Program-made: the position numbers and the translations under genes
Notes under the pieces: model-generated
Seen by the model: the letters and a program-made list of their open reading frames with translations, nothing else
Told to the model about the DNA's origin: nothing
Database searches by the model: none
Part shown: piece by piece, positions 32,902 to 42,471 of the stretch
Layout of the letters: each line of letters starts with the position of its first letter
How positions within the stretch are numbered: the first letter of the stretch is position 1
Assembly: GCF_022348085.1 (NCBI RefSeq)
Contig: NZ_JAKRFN010000002.1
Location: forward strand, 302,633-366,632
Direction of reading: 5' to 3'
DNA length: 64,000 nucleotides
Source of the DNA: Mycobacterium sp. PSTR-4-N
Lineage (GTDB): Bacteria; Actinomycetota; Actinomycetes; Mycobacteriales; Mycobacteriaceae

Positions 32902-34335
32902 TCAGTCGTCCGGCCCGGCGCCCAGGTGCGTCGGATCGGTGATGTGGGCGTCGCGGATACCGAGCTGGCGGTTGATCAGCTGGGTGATGAAGAACAGCAC
33001 CACCCCGAGCGCGACCAGCGCGCCGGCCACGAGGTACTGCTGAGCGGGGCGACCGGACAGCGGCGTCACCAGATACAGCGAGACGAGGAAGCCGATGACC
33101 GGCAGGATCGTCGGGGTCGTGAAGTGCCCGCCCGTCTCGCGCACGTCGCGGCGGAGCACCAGCACCGCCACGTTGACCACCGCGAACACCGCGAGCAGCA
33201 GGAGGCTGGTGGTGCCGCCGAGGACGGAGATCGCGTTGCTGCTGGCGAAGGCGCTGACGTAGGTGATCAGACCGAACGCGATCAGCGTGGTGAAGACGAT
33301 GGCCACCCACGGTGAGCGGCGCGTGGGATGCACGGTCCCGAGCACCTGCGGCAGCACATGCTGACGGGCCATGCCGTAGATCAGCCGGCTCGCCATCAGC
33401 ATGTTGATCAGCGCGGTGTTCGAGACCGCGAACATCGTGATGAACGGCAGGATCGAGTCGATCGGCAACGCGGGCGCGCCCGCCTTGACGACCTCGACCA
33501 GCGGGGTGTCACTGGCCTCCAGCTTGCCGATCGGCACCAGCGCCACCGCGACGATCGAGACGAGGATGTAGACGACCCCGGCGATCGAGAGCCCGGACAG
33601 CAGGATCTTGGGGAATGTCTTGACCGGGTCCTTGGTCTCCTCGGCCATGTTGACCGAGTCCTCGAAGCCGACCATCGCGAAGAAGGCCAGTGAGGTCGCC
33701 GCGGTGATCGCCAGAAAGGTGTTCTTCTCCTCGCCCGTCTCGAATGCGACGACGCGGGAGAAGTCGATGTCCCCGCCACGCGTGAAGGCCCACATTCCGA
33801 CGAAGATCACCAGGACCAGGCCGGTGATCTCGACGATCGTCAGGACGACGTTGAGCTTGACGCTCTCGCCCACCCCCCGATAGTTGATGGCGGCCAGCGC
33901 CGCCATGAACCCCAGCGCCAGCAGGGCCACCGCGAGCTTGGACGCGTCGACGTCGATCCCGGTGAAGAAGTTCGCCGCGAAAGCTCTGGAAGCCGTTGAG
34001 GCCGAGGTGATTCCGGAACACATCACCACGAAGGCGACCAGGAACGTGACGAAGTGGATGCCGAATGCCTTGTGCGCATAGAGCGCGGCACCTGCGGCCT
34101 GCGGGTACTTGGTCACCAACTCCAGATAGCTGAACGCGGTGATCGTCGCGACGCCGAAGGCGACGAGGAACGGAACCCATGCTGCGCCACCGACTTCGGC
34201 GGCGACGTCGCCGACGAGCGCGTACACGCCGGTGCCCAGGATGTCCCCGACCACGAACAGCAGAAGCAGGCCCGGTCCCATCACCCGCTTCAACTCGGGC
34301 TGCTTGGTCTCCTGACCGGTCGCCGACTCCGCCAT
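32902..34335 (-). CDS. APC-family amino-acid permease
   Basis: 477 residues with about 12 hydrophobic helices. The first helix region MGPGLLLLFVVGDILGTGVYALVGDVA holds the unwound G-x-G-type substrate segment of the APC superfamily, and GFEDSVNMAEETKDPVKTFPKILL is the typical loop after helix 6. The ATG at 34335 is preceded by a strong GGGGGAGG site; a longer reading is possible but unlikely. It could import serine, glycine, sarcosine or another amino acid; specificity cannot be read from sequence. It is the last gene before the conserved Rv0775-type block. Confidence 0.9.
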   Translation of the reverse strand: MAESATGQETKQPELKRVMGPGLLLLFVVGDILGTGVYALVGDVAAEVGGAAWVPFLVAFGVATITAFSYLELVTKYPQAAGAALYAHKAFGIHFVTFLVAFVVMCSGITSASTASRAFAANFFTGIDVDASKLAVALLALGFMAALAAINYRGVGESVKLNVVLTIVEITGLVLVIFVGMWAFTRGGDIDFSRVVAFETGEEKNTFLAITAATSLAFFAMVGFEDSVNMAEETKDPVKTFPKILLSGLSIAGVVYILVSIVAVALVPIGKLEASDTPLVEVVKAGAPALPIDSILPFITMFAVSNTALINMLMASRLIYGMARQHVLPQVLGTVHPTRRSPWVAIVFTTLIAFGLITYVSAFASSNAISVLGGTTSLLLLAVFAVVNVAVLVLRRDVRETGGHFTTPTILPVIGFLVSLYLVTPLSGRPAQQYLVAGALVALGVVLFFITQLINRQLGIRDAHITDPTHLGAGPDD

Positions 34336-34375
34336 GCGCCTCCCCCTACCTGTTGGTCGATCCACCCATCTTCGG

Positions 34376-35008
34376 TCACCGCGCCCGCGAGCGCAGAGGC
34401 AAAGTGTAGGGAGCCAGCACGTCGATCACGTCGATCAACGTGGCCCGGGCCGTGGCGCGTGGCCCGTCGCCGTCGCCGACGAGTGCGGCCACCACGGCGC
34501 CGTCGACCGCGCACACCAGCGCGGTCAGCAGCTCGGGGTGCACGGCGCGGCCACACCGTTCGACGACCGCGATCACCGCGTCGGTGCGGTGTTTGAGGAT
34601 TCTGCGCTGGATGTCACGCAGGTTGGGCTGGCGCGCGCAGGCGATCAGCCGCTCGTACCGGGAGATCAGGTGTTCGGTCACCCGTTCGCGGCTGTCCCCG
34701 ACGAGCAGATCGACCAGGATGTCGGCGGTCGCTTCCGGACCTCGCCGCCGCCGCGACAGATCCGCCACGCGGTTCTGGAGCTCCTGGGTCTCGAGCACGC
34801 CGACGTATTCGACCGCGTGGGCGATCAGGTCATCCAGCGAAGAAAAGTAGTACGTCGTCGAGGCCAGTGGCAGCCCGGCCCGCCGCGCCACTGCGCGATG
34901 CCGCACCGCGTCGAACCCGCCTTCGCACAGCAGGTCGGCAGCGGCGCTGACCAGCGCATACCGCCGACGTTCTCCCTTCGGAGTGACTGCTGCCGTCACG
35001 TCTAGCAT
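34376..35008 (-). CDS. TetR-family regulator (Rv0775-like)
   Basis: 210 residues. The N-terminal helix-turn-helix region (RYALVSAAADLLCEGGFDAVRHRAVARRAGLPLASTTYYFSSLDDLIAHAVEYV) is typical TetR. The start MLDVTAAVTPKGERRRYALVSAAADLL matches my memory of M. tuberculosis Rv0775. It is divergent from the Tat-type esterase with a 59-bp gap, the same arrangement as Rv0774c-Rv0775, so it may control that gene. Ligand unknown. Confidence 0.9.
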   Translation of the reverse strand: MLDVTAAVTPKGERRRYALVSAAADLLCEGGFDAVRHRAVARRAGLPLASTTYYFSSLDDLIAHAVEYVGVLETQELQNRVADLSRRRRGPEATADILVDLLVGDSRERVTEHLISRYERLIACARQPNLRDIQRRILKHRTDAVIAVVERCGRAVHPELLTALVCAVDGAVVAALVGDGDGPRATARATLIDVIDVLAPYTLPLRSRAR

Positions 35009-35067
35009 CGTGCCAGCCACGGGGGTACGGCATCGGGCTTTCGGCAATTCGCTGCGGCGCCGATGGC

Positions 35068-35912
35068 ATGATGACGCGCATGTCGAGGATCAGCCGCCGC
35101 GCGATGCTCGGGCTCGGGTACCGGGCCGGACTCGTGACCGCAGCAGGGGTGACCGCCGTGTCCGCGTTGACCCGGGCGGCGGCGGTCGCCGCGCCGCCCG
35201 CCGCGGCGCCGACGTACGCCGCAGGCACGTTCACGTCTGCGGCGCGCGGTGGCGCGCCGACCAACTGGATCATCGCCCGGCCGCCCGGCCAGACGGCACC
35301 GCTGCGTCCGGTGATCCTGCTGCACGGCAAGGACAGCAGCGCTGCCACGGTCATGTCGATGGGCGCCGAGCAGTTCCTCGCTGATGCGGTCGCTGCCGGT
35401 GTGCCCCCGTTCGCTCTCGCCGCCGTCGACGGTGGCAACGGGTACTGGCACCGGCGCGCCTCCGGTGATGATCCGGGCGCGATGGTGCTCGACGAGTTCC
35501 TGCCGCTTCTCGCAGAGCAGGGACTCGACACCTCACGAGTCGGATTCCTCGGGTGGTCGATGGGCGGCTACGGCGCCATGCTGCTGGGCGCCCGGCTGGG
35601 CGCGGCGCGCACGGCGGCGATCTGTGCGGTCAGCCCGGCTCTGTGGACCGCACCGGGGGCCGCGGCCCCGGGCGCGTTCGACGGTGCGGCGGACTACGAG
35701 GCCAACAGCGTCTGGGGCCTGCCGGGGCTCACCGGCATCCCGTTGCGCATCGACATCGGCGACGACGACCCGTTCGCCGCGGCGACCCGGCAGTTCATCG
35801 GCCAGTTGCCCACCCCGCCGGCCGGCGGGTTCTCCCCGGGCGGGCACAACGCCGCGTTCTGGTCGTCGCAGCTCAGTTCGGAGCTGACCTGGATGGCCCC
35901 GCTGCTGACGGC

Positions 35913-35916
<4 letters not shown>
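35068..35916 (+). CDS. Exported alpha/beta-hydrolase (Rv0774c-like esterase)
   Basis: 282 residues. A twin-arginine-type leader ([37 protein letters not shown]) suggests Tat export. The hydrolase core has the nucleophile elbow GWSMGG with S164, a likely acid in DIGDDDPF (D232-D234) and H260 in GGHNAAFW. The family includes Rv0774c of M. tuberculosis, reported as an esterase. Two adjacent ATGs (35068, 35071) are possible starts. The 3' end overlaps purD by 4 bp. Confidence 0.88.
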
Positions 35917-37181
<1,265 letters not shown>

Positions 37182-37294
37182 AGGTGACCACCCTAATCGC
37201 ACCGCGACGCCGCCGACGCACCACTGAGCATACAGTTACCCGATCAGGTGTATGGTCGCACGGGAGTGCCGCACGTCACACCTCGGAGGCCACC

Positions 37295-38551
37295 ATGACC
37301 AGCTGCCCTTTCCTGCCGACCGGCTACGACTTCACCGACCCGGATGTCCTGGTCAACGGCATGCCGGTGCGTGAGTTCACCGAACTGCGCAAGACCGCGC
37401 CGGTGTGGTGGAACGAGCAGGCCGAGTCGGTGTTCGGCGACGGCGGGTACTGGGTGATCACCCGCCACGCCGACATCAAGGCGATCTCCCGCGACGGGAC
37501 GCTGTGGTCGACCAACCGCAAAGGCGCTGTGATGCGGCTACCCGAGGGTGTGACCGCCGATCAGCTGGAGCTGACCAAGGCGCTGCTGATCAACCACGAC
37601 GCGCCGGAGCACACCCGGCTGCGCAAGATCGTCTCGCGCCTGTTCACGCCGCGGGCCATCGCCACACTGGAGGACAAGCTCGCCGCGGCCGCCCGCGAGA
37701 TCGTCGCCACCGCCGCCGCCAAGGGCGGCGGCGACTTCGTCCACGACATCGCCATGTCGTTGCCGCTGCAGGCGATCGCCGACCTCATCGGCGTGCCCGA
37801 AGCGGACCGGGAGAAGTTGTTCGAGTGGACCAACGCGATCATGAACACCGACGACCCGGATTTCCAGACCGATCACGTCGCGGCCAACGCCGAGCTGATG
37901 GGCTATGCGTACACGATGGCCGAGGAGCGGCGGCGTCCCCCGCAAGCGGGAGGTGCCCCCAGCCCCGCAGACGACATCGTCACCCGGCTCGTCCAGGCCG
38001 ACGCGCTGGGTGAGGACGGCGACAGCATGTCCGACGTCGAGTTCGCGTTCTTCGTCATCCTGCTGGCGGTGGCAGGCAACGAGACCACCCGCAACGCGAT
38101 GACCCACGGCATGAACGCGTTCCTCGAACACCCCGACCAGTGGGAGCTGTTCACTCGCGACCGCCCACAGACAGCGGTCGACGAGATTATCCGCTGGGCC
38201 ACGCCGGTGCACTGCTTCCAACGCACCGCGACCGAGGACGTGGAGGTCGGCGGCACGCTGATCCGCGAGGGCCAGCGGGTGGGGTTGTTCTACAGCTCGG
38301 CGAACTTCGACGAGGAGGTCTTCGATCGGCCCTTCGAGTTCGACATCCTCCGCGACCCGAATCCGCACCTGTCGTTCGGCGGCAACGGCGCCCACTACTG
38401 CATCGGCGCCAACCTGGCCCGCATGGAGATCAAGCTCATCTTCGAGCAGATCGCCGAACAGATTCCGGACATCACCAAGGTGGCCGAACCGCAACGCCTG
38501 CGGTCGGGGTGGATCAACGGCGTGAAGGAGTTGCGCGTCGCGTATCGCTGA
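37295..38551 (+). CDS. Cytochrome P450, CYP125-like
   Basis: 418 residues. The I-helix AGNETTRNAMTHGM, ExxR (EIIR) and haem loop FGGNGAHYCIG with cysteine about C369 are intact. The start CPFLPTGYDFTDPDVL and the end RLRSGWINGVKELRVAYR resemble CYP125, the steroid C26-monooxygenase family, so a sterol or related hydrophobic substrate is likely. The ATG follows GGAGG. An unusual proline/glycine-rich stretch RPPQAGGAPS lies between the EER and PADDIV segments, where CYP125 is shorter. It is encoded by a GC-rich repeat at 37935-37964. A TetR gene follows after 40 bp. Confidence 0.92.
   Translation: MTSCPFLPTGYDFTDPDVLVNGMPVREFTELRKTAPVWWNEQAESVFGDGGYWVITRHADIKAISRDGTLWSTNRKGAVMRLPEGVTADQLELTKALLINHDAPEHTRLRKIVSRLFTPRAIATLEDKLAAAAREIVATAAAKGGGDFVHDIAMSLPLQAIADLIGVPEADREKLFEWTNAIMNTDDPDFQTDHVAANAELMGYAYTMAEERRRPPQAGGAPSPADDIVTRLVQADALGEDGDSMSDVEFAFFVILLAVAGNETTRNAMTHGMNAFLEHPDQWELFTRDRPQTAVDEIIRWATPVHCFQRTATEDVEVGGTLIREGQRVGLFYSSANFDEEVFDRPFEFDILRDPNPHLSFGGNGAHYCIGANLARMEIKLIFEQIAEQIPDITKVAEPQRLRSGWINGVKELRVAYR
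37935..37964 (+). repeat. GC-rich palindromic repeat inserted in frame in the P450 gene
   Basis: Thirty bases containing GCAAGCGGGAGGTGCC with the internal palindrome CCCGC-AA-GCGGG. I recognise this as a short dispersed repeat seen many times in mycobacterial genomes, usually between genes. Here it adds about ten codons without breaking the reading frame, at a loop position compared with CYP125. No second copy was found in this window. Confidence 0.55.
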
Positions 38552-38591
38552 CGACCGCTCGACCCGGCCTCAGCATGACTAAGGTGCCATC

Positions 38592-39239
38592 GTGCGCACC
38601 CACGGTTGGTCAGGAGCCAAACCGGCCTCCGACGAGGAGGCCATCGGGCGCATCCTGGCCGCGGCGGGCAAGGCCATCGAGGACCACGGGGCCGAGTTCT
38701 CCATCTCCGACGTCGCCCGCTCCGTCGGGGTGACCCGGCAGACGGTGTACCGGTACTTCCCCAGCACCGAGGCGCTGCTGGTGGCGGCCGCGGTCCGCGC
38801 CGTCGACGGATTCCTCCAGCGGCTGGCCGTGCACGTCGCCGGCATCTCCGGCCCGGCCGAGGCAGTCACCGAAGCGGTCGCCACCGCGCTGGAGTGGTTG
38901 CCGCGGGAGAAGTACATCGGGTTGCTGCTCGTTCCGGGCGGCACGACCCACGCCGAATCGGTGACCTCGGACGTCGCACTGCAGTTCGGTCGCGACATGA
39001 TCGGCAGGCTCGACGTCGACTGGGCCGCCCACGGCTACCGCGACGACGATCTCGACGAACTCGCCGAGCACCTGCTGCGGGTCATCCAGTCGTTCGTGAT
39101 CGACCCGGGCCGCCCCCCGCGACGCGGCGCGGCGCTGCGCAGCTATCTGCGCCGGTGGGTGGGCGGCGCGCTGAGCGCTACACCACCGTCAGCGGCAGCG
39201 ACCGCCTCGGCTGGAACTCGAAAGAAGCTCCCCCACTGA
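38592..39239 (+). CDS. TetR-family regulator
   Basis: 215 residues. Helix-turn-helix region AIGRILAAAGKAIEDHGAEFSISDVARSVGVTRQTVYRYFPSTEALLVAA, GTG start. It is on the same strand as the CYP125-like gene, 40 bp downstream, and may be cotranscribed with it. The last 62 bp overlap the convergent gene at 39178-40404; the final residues (SATPPSAAATASAGTRKKLPH) look like a non-conserved tail, so a lost upstream stop codon is possible. Confidence 0.88.
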   Translation: MRTHGWSGAKPASDEEAIGRILAAAGKAIEDHGAEFSISDVARSVGVTRQTVYRYFPSTEALLVAAAVRAVDGFLQRLAVHVAGISGPAEAVTEAVATALEWLPREKYIGLLLVPGGTTHAESVTSDVALQFGRDMIGRLDVDWAAHGYRDDDLDELAEHLLRVIQSFVIDPGRPPRRGAALRSYLRRWVGGALSATPPSAAATASAGTRKKLPH

Positions 39240-40404
39240 TCTTGACCACCGCCACCTCGCCGAGCTCGCGGGCCGGCGTGTCGCGACGCACCACCCGTGC
39301 GGTCCAGTCGGAGCGGGCACCGGCCACCTCCACGTCGAGGTGAGGATCGACCGCGGCGACCGCGGCCTGCAGCGGGCGACGCTCGTCGGGATGGACGAGC
39401 GACACCCATGCGCCGTCCTCATGCGCCGGCGAGCGCCGAACTTCTACCGAATCCGGTCCGAAGTCGGCCTGCACGTACGCGGTCGGGTTGAGCATCGGGT
39501 GCAGACGCAGCATCTCCACGGTGCCATCGATGCCGGCAGGCAGCTCCAGCGCGCGGTGGATGCGCTCGGCGGCCAGTCCGGCGACCCCGGTGAGCTGTTT
39601 GGTGCAGATCTCGGTGGCCAGTGCCTGATCGGCGCCTGCGCGCGCACCCACCGCGATCACGAACGAGAGGTTCAGCAGGTGCATCTGCAGACAGACCTCG
39701 TCAGCGATCCGCACCAGCGCCGAATGAGAGAACGCGCCGAAGTCGAAGTCCGACAACAGGTTTCCAGAGTAATCACTGCTCCCCGCGTCGGCGGGGTCGA
39801 TCGGGTCGAGTTCGGTGCGCGCCGCGTGCGTGCCCGCGATCACCTCGAGCACCGGATGGTCGGCGACCTCGGGGTGGGAGTCGTCGATGGTCACGGTCCA
39901 CGCGCAGTGCGGGTGACGGTCGGCGGGCGTCCGTGGCGGCCGGTGGATGGGGCGGATCTGCGCCCTGCGGTTGGTCGCAACCGCGGTCGCGTCGAAGGTG
40001 GGGTCTTCGATGTCGTGGCACATGCCGCGCACGTAGTCCTCCCCCATCGGCTCGACGTCGAGCAGCGCTCCGCAGTGGTCGAGGTGGAACTCGCCGTGCC
40101 AGCGATCGTGCACGGTGTACCGGAAGTCCATGAACTGCGGTGGAGCGCCGATGTCGAGCTGCAGACCTTTGAAGATCGTGATGACGTCGGTGCCCTCGTA
40201 ACGCAGCGCCTTCTGCATCCGGCGGGTGTAGATGGGGCTCGCGCCCATCCACTCCTCGATGGCGATCTCGAGCATGGCTTCGCGCCCGAAATTGCTGATG
40301 CACCAGGCCATTCCGGAGCGGTCGATCATCTGCCCGATGAGCAGCAGCTCGGGCACGAGGACGGCGAGCTGCTCGCGGGTGAGATGGGCGTACCTACTGC
40401 TCAT
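39178..40404 (-). CDS. Conserved-type protein of unknown function (408 aa)
   Basis: A soluble protein without signal or membrane helices. The first part (RYAHLTREQLAVLVPELLLIGQMIDRSGMAWCISNFGREAMLEIAIEEWMGASPIYTRRMQKALRY) and a central histidine- and acid-rich segment (DRWHGEFHLDHCGALLDVEPMGEDYVRGMCHDIEDPTFDATA) look structured and could bind metal. I do not recognise the family. The ATG overlaps the end of the upstream CMD gene by 11 bp, so it belongs to the operon aldA - SDR - dehydrogenase - CMD - this gene, and probably takes part in the same oxidation pathway. It is not in the M. tuberculosis order I remember at this position. Confidence 0.82.
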   Translation of the reverse strand: MSSRYAHLTREQLAVLVPELLLIGQMIDRSGMAWCISNFGREAMLEIAIEEWMGASPIYTRRMQKALRYEGTDVITIFKGLQLDIGAPPQFMDFRYTVHDRWHGEFHLDHCGALLDVEPMGEDYVRGMCHDIEDPTFDATAVATNRRAQIRPIHRPPRTPADRHPHCAWTVTIDDSHPEVADHPVLEVIAGTHAARTELDPIDPADAGSSDYSGNLLSDFDFGAFSHSALVRIADEVCLQMHLLNLSFVIAVGARAGADQALATEICTKQLTGVAGLAAERIHRALELPAGIDGTVEMLRLHPMLNPTAYVQADFGPDSVEVRRSPAHEDGAWVSLVHPDERRPLQAAVAAVDPHLDVEVAGARSDWTARVVRRDTPARELGEVAVVKISGGASFEFQPRRSLPLTVV

Positions 40405-40843
40405 GCGAGGTACTCCCGGAGTGCATCTGCAATGCCGCATCCATGTTGGCCTTCTTGTCCTCGCCGCCGCCGGCCTGCGCGGCCTTGCGACGCTGCTTGG
40501 CCACCTTGGTCACCACGCCGTCGAACTTGGAGCCCAGCGGAAAGCCGAGATAGTGCGTCAGGAAGATCGCCATCTCCTTGAGCTCGTCTTCGCTGAGCTC
40601 GTCGTTGGCCAGCGCCGCATTCGTCTGGATCTCGGCCAAATCGGTGATCCCCAGCGCGGTCACCACGGTCAGCGTCATGATGCGCTTGTCGCGCATCGAC
40701 AGACCCGGCCGCGACCAGATCGTGCCGAACAGGTGATCCGCGGTCAGAGCGAAGTAGTCGCCCGGCATGTCGGGCATCTCCCAGCCGTAGACCTCGTTCA
40801 TCTTCTCCAGGCCCCTGCGGCGCAGCTCGTCCATGTCGCTCAC
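40394..40843 (-). CDS. Carboxymuconolactone decarboxylase-family protein (Rv0771-like)
   Basis: 149 residues. A CMD/AhpD-type helical domain (LFGTIWSRPGLSMRDKRIMTLTVVTALGITDLAEIQTNAALANDELSEDELKEMAIFLTHYLGFP) without the CxxC pair of AhpD, so a decarboxylase or lyase-like role is more likely than peroxidase. The start overlaps the stop of the upstream dehydrogenase (ATGA). The same order, aldA-SDR-dehydrogenase-CMD, is found as Rv0768-Rv0771. Substrate unknown. Confidence 0.88.
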   Translation of the reverse strand: MSDMDELRRRGLEKMNEVYGWEMPDMPGDYFALTADHLFGTIWSRPGLSMRDKRIMTLTVVTALGITDLAEIQTNAALANDELSEDELKEMAIFLTHYLGFPLGSKFDGVVTKVAKQRRKAAQAGGGEDKKANMDAALQMHSGSTSHEQ

Positions 40844-41700
40844 TCCTGTTCAGTCGGGTTCAGACGGGACAAGCCGAGTCCCGCAGCCATGTCGCGCAGG
40901 GCGATCTGCGCCAGCGGCAGCTCCACGCCGACCGCCTCACCCATCTTCAGCGCCAGCCGCAGATCCTTGTCGGCCAGCCCCCGGGTGTGACTGAACATCT
41001 GGTGGAGCCAATGGTCGGGGGCCAGCGGCCCGAGGTCGTCGCGCACCATGATCGCGCCGGGGCCGCCGCTCTGTGCGTCGCTGTGGCGGACGACCCGGCC
41101 CAGCTTCTGCAGATCAATGCCTGCTGCTTCGGCCAGCCTCTGCGCTTCGAACGCAGCCGCGAAGCCGACGAAGGTCAGCATGTTGCGGGCGACTTTCATC
41201 CGCGTGCCCGCACCGGGTTCACCGGCGCGGACCACCATCGAGGCCCACTGATTGAACACCGGTTTGACGATGTCGTAGGCGTCGTCGTCGGCACCGACCA
41301 TGACGGCCAGCTCGCCTTTGTCGGCGGCGCCCGCCCCGCCGCTGACCGGGGCGTCGACGATGTGAATGCCCCTGTCTTTCACCTTCTCTGCGAGCTCGGG
41401 CGCGGTGTCGGGCTCGATGGTCGAGTGGATCGCGATCACCGTGCCGGGGCGGGCGTGGTCGGCGAGTTCGGCGACGACGTCGCGCACCTGCGCGTCGGTC
41501 AGGACGGTGACGCTGATGACGTCGGCGGCAGCGACGTCCGCCACGCGATCGGCCAGGGAAGCACCGGCTTCGGCCAACGGCGTCATGGCGTCGGTCCGCA
41601 CGTCGAACACGATCAGCCCACCCGGCCAGCCGACCAGTCGCTTCGCCATCGGGGCACCCTGGTTACCCAGCCCGATGTAGCCCAGCCGCGGCTCGGTCAT
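40840..41700 (-). CDS. 3-hydroxyisobutyrate dehydrogenase-family oxidoreductase (Rv0770-like)
   Basis: 286 residues. Rossmann start LGYIGLGNQGAPMAKRL, the substrate-binding DAPVSGGAGAADKGEL and the catalytic-lysine region GTRMKVARNMLTFVGFAAAFEAQRLA define the beta-hydroxyacid dehydrogenase family (NAD(P)+). The ATG overlaps the SDR stop (ATGA). It likely oxidises a hydroxy acid in the aldA-operon pathway; the actual substrate is not known. Confidence 0.9.
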   Translation of the reverse strand: MTEPRLGYIGLGNQGAPMAKRLVGWPGGLIVFDVRTDAMTPLAEAGASLADRVADVAAADVISVTVLTDAQVRDVVAELADHARPGTVIAIHSTIEPDTAPELAEKVKDRGIHIVDAPVSGGAGAADKGELAVMVGADDDAYDIVKPVFNQWASMVVRAGEPGAGTRMKVARNMLTFVGFAAAFEAQRLAEAAGIDLQKLGRVVRHSDAQSGGPGAIMVRDDLGPLAPDHWLHQMFSHTRGLADKDLRLALKMGEAVGVELPLAQIALRDMAAGLGLSRLNPTEQE

Positions 41701-42461
41701 GAGCGGATGATCTGTCCGCCGTCGACGTTGAAGATCTGCCCCGTGATCCACTTCGCCTGATCCGACAACAGGAACAGGCACATTCCGACGAGGTCGTCGG
41801 GCTGACCCATCCGGGACAGCGGGATGTTCTTGACGATGTCGGCGACCATCTCCTGCGGGGTGGTGGTGCGGTTGGCCTCGGTGTCGATGGGCCCGGGTGC
41901 GATCGCGTTGATGCGGATGTTCTGGCCACCCAGCTCACGCGAGAGCTGCTGGGTCAGCCCGTTGATGCCCACTTTGGCCAGTCCGTAGAAGTTCGCGTAC
42001 AGCCATGCGGCGGTCGACGACTGGTTGACGATCGCCCCGCCACCGCGCTTGGCCATCTTGCGGTACACCGCGCGGGTGCACCACAGCGCGCCGTCGAGGT
42101 TCACGCTCATGAACTTGCGGTAGTACTCGGGGTCGACGGTGACGAGGAAGTCCAGCTTCATGCCGCCGAAGATCGCCGCGTTGTTGACCAGGTAATCGAT
42201 CCCACCGAACTCCGAGAGCGTCTGTGCTGCCATCTCTTTGGCGGACTCGGGGTCGGAGACGTCGACGCGCACGGCCAGTGCGGTGCCTCCCTCGCCGGTG
42301 ATCCCGTCGGCGACCTTCTGAGCGCCCTCGCTGTTGATGTCGGCGACCACGACGGCCGCGCCCTCGCGGGCGAGCGCCTCGGCATAGGCCTGCCCGATGC
42401 CGCCGCCGGCACCGGTGACGATGGCCACCTTGTCCTGGAACTGATCTCCGTAGAGTCCCAT
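41697..42461 (-). CDS. Short-chain dehydrogenase (Rv0769-like)
   Basis: 254 residues, classical SDR: TGAGGGIGQAYAEALAREGA for NAD(P) binding, NNAAIFGG, SSTAAWLYANFYGLAK with the Y-x3-K pair, and the C-terminal GQIFNVDGGQ. The ATG follows AGGAGAC, 10 bp after aldA. It is part of the aldA operon with tight overlaps downstream. Confidence 0.92.
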   Translation of the reverse strand: MGLYGDQFQDKVAIVTGAGGGIGQAYAEALAREGAAVVVADINSEGAQKVADGITGEGGTALAVRVDVSDPESAKEMAAQTLSEFGGIDYLVNNAAIFGGMKLDFLVTVDPEYYRKFMSVNLDGALWCTRAVYRKMAKRGGGAIVNQSSTAAWLYANFYGLAKVGINGLTQQLSRELGGQNIRINAIAPGPIDTEANRTTTPQEMVADIVKNIPLSRMGQPDDLVGMCLFLLSDQAKWITGQIFNVDGGQIIRS

Positions 42462-42471
42462 GCACGTCTCC

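Noticed and set aside
38592..39239. Frameshift or pseudogene in the TetR gene that overlaps its convergent neighbour
   Set aside because: The helix-turn-helix and ligand domains are in one frame and the length is normal. Only the last residues look non-conserved, which fits a shifted stop codon rather than a broken gene.
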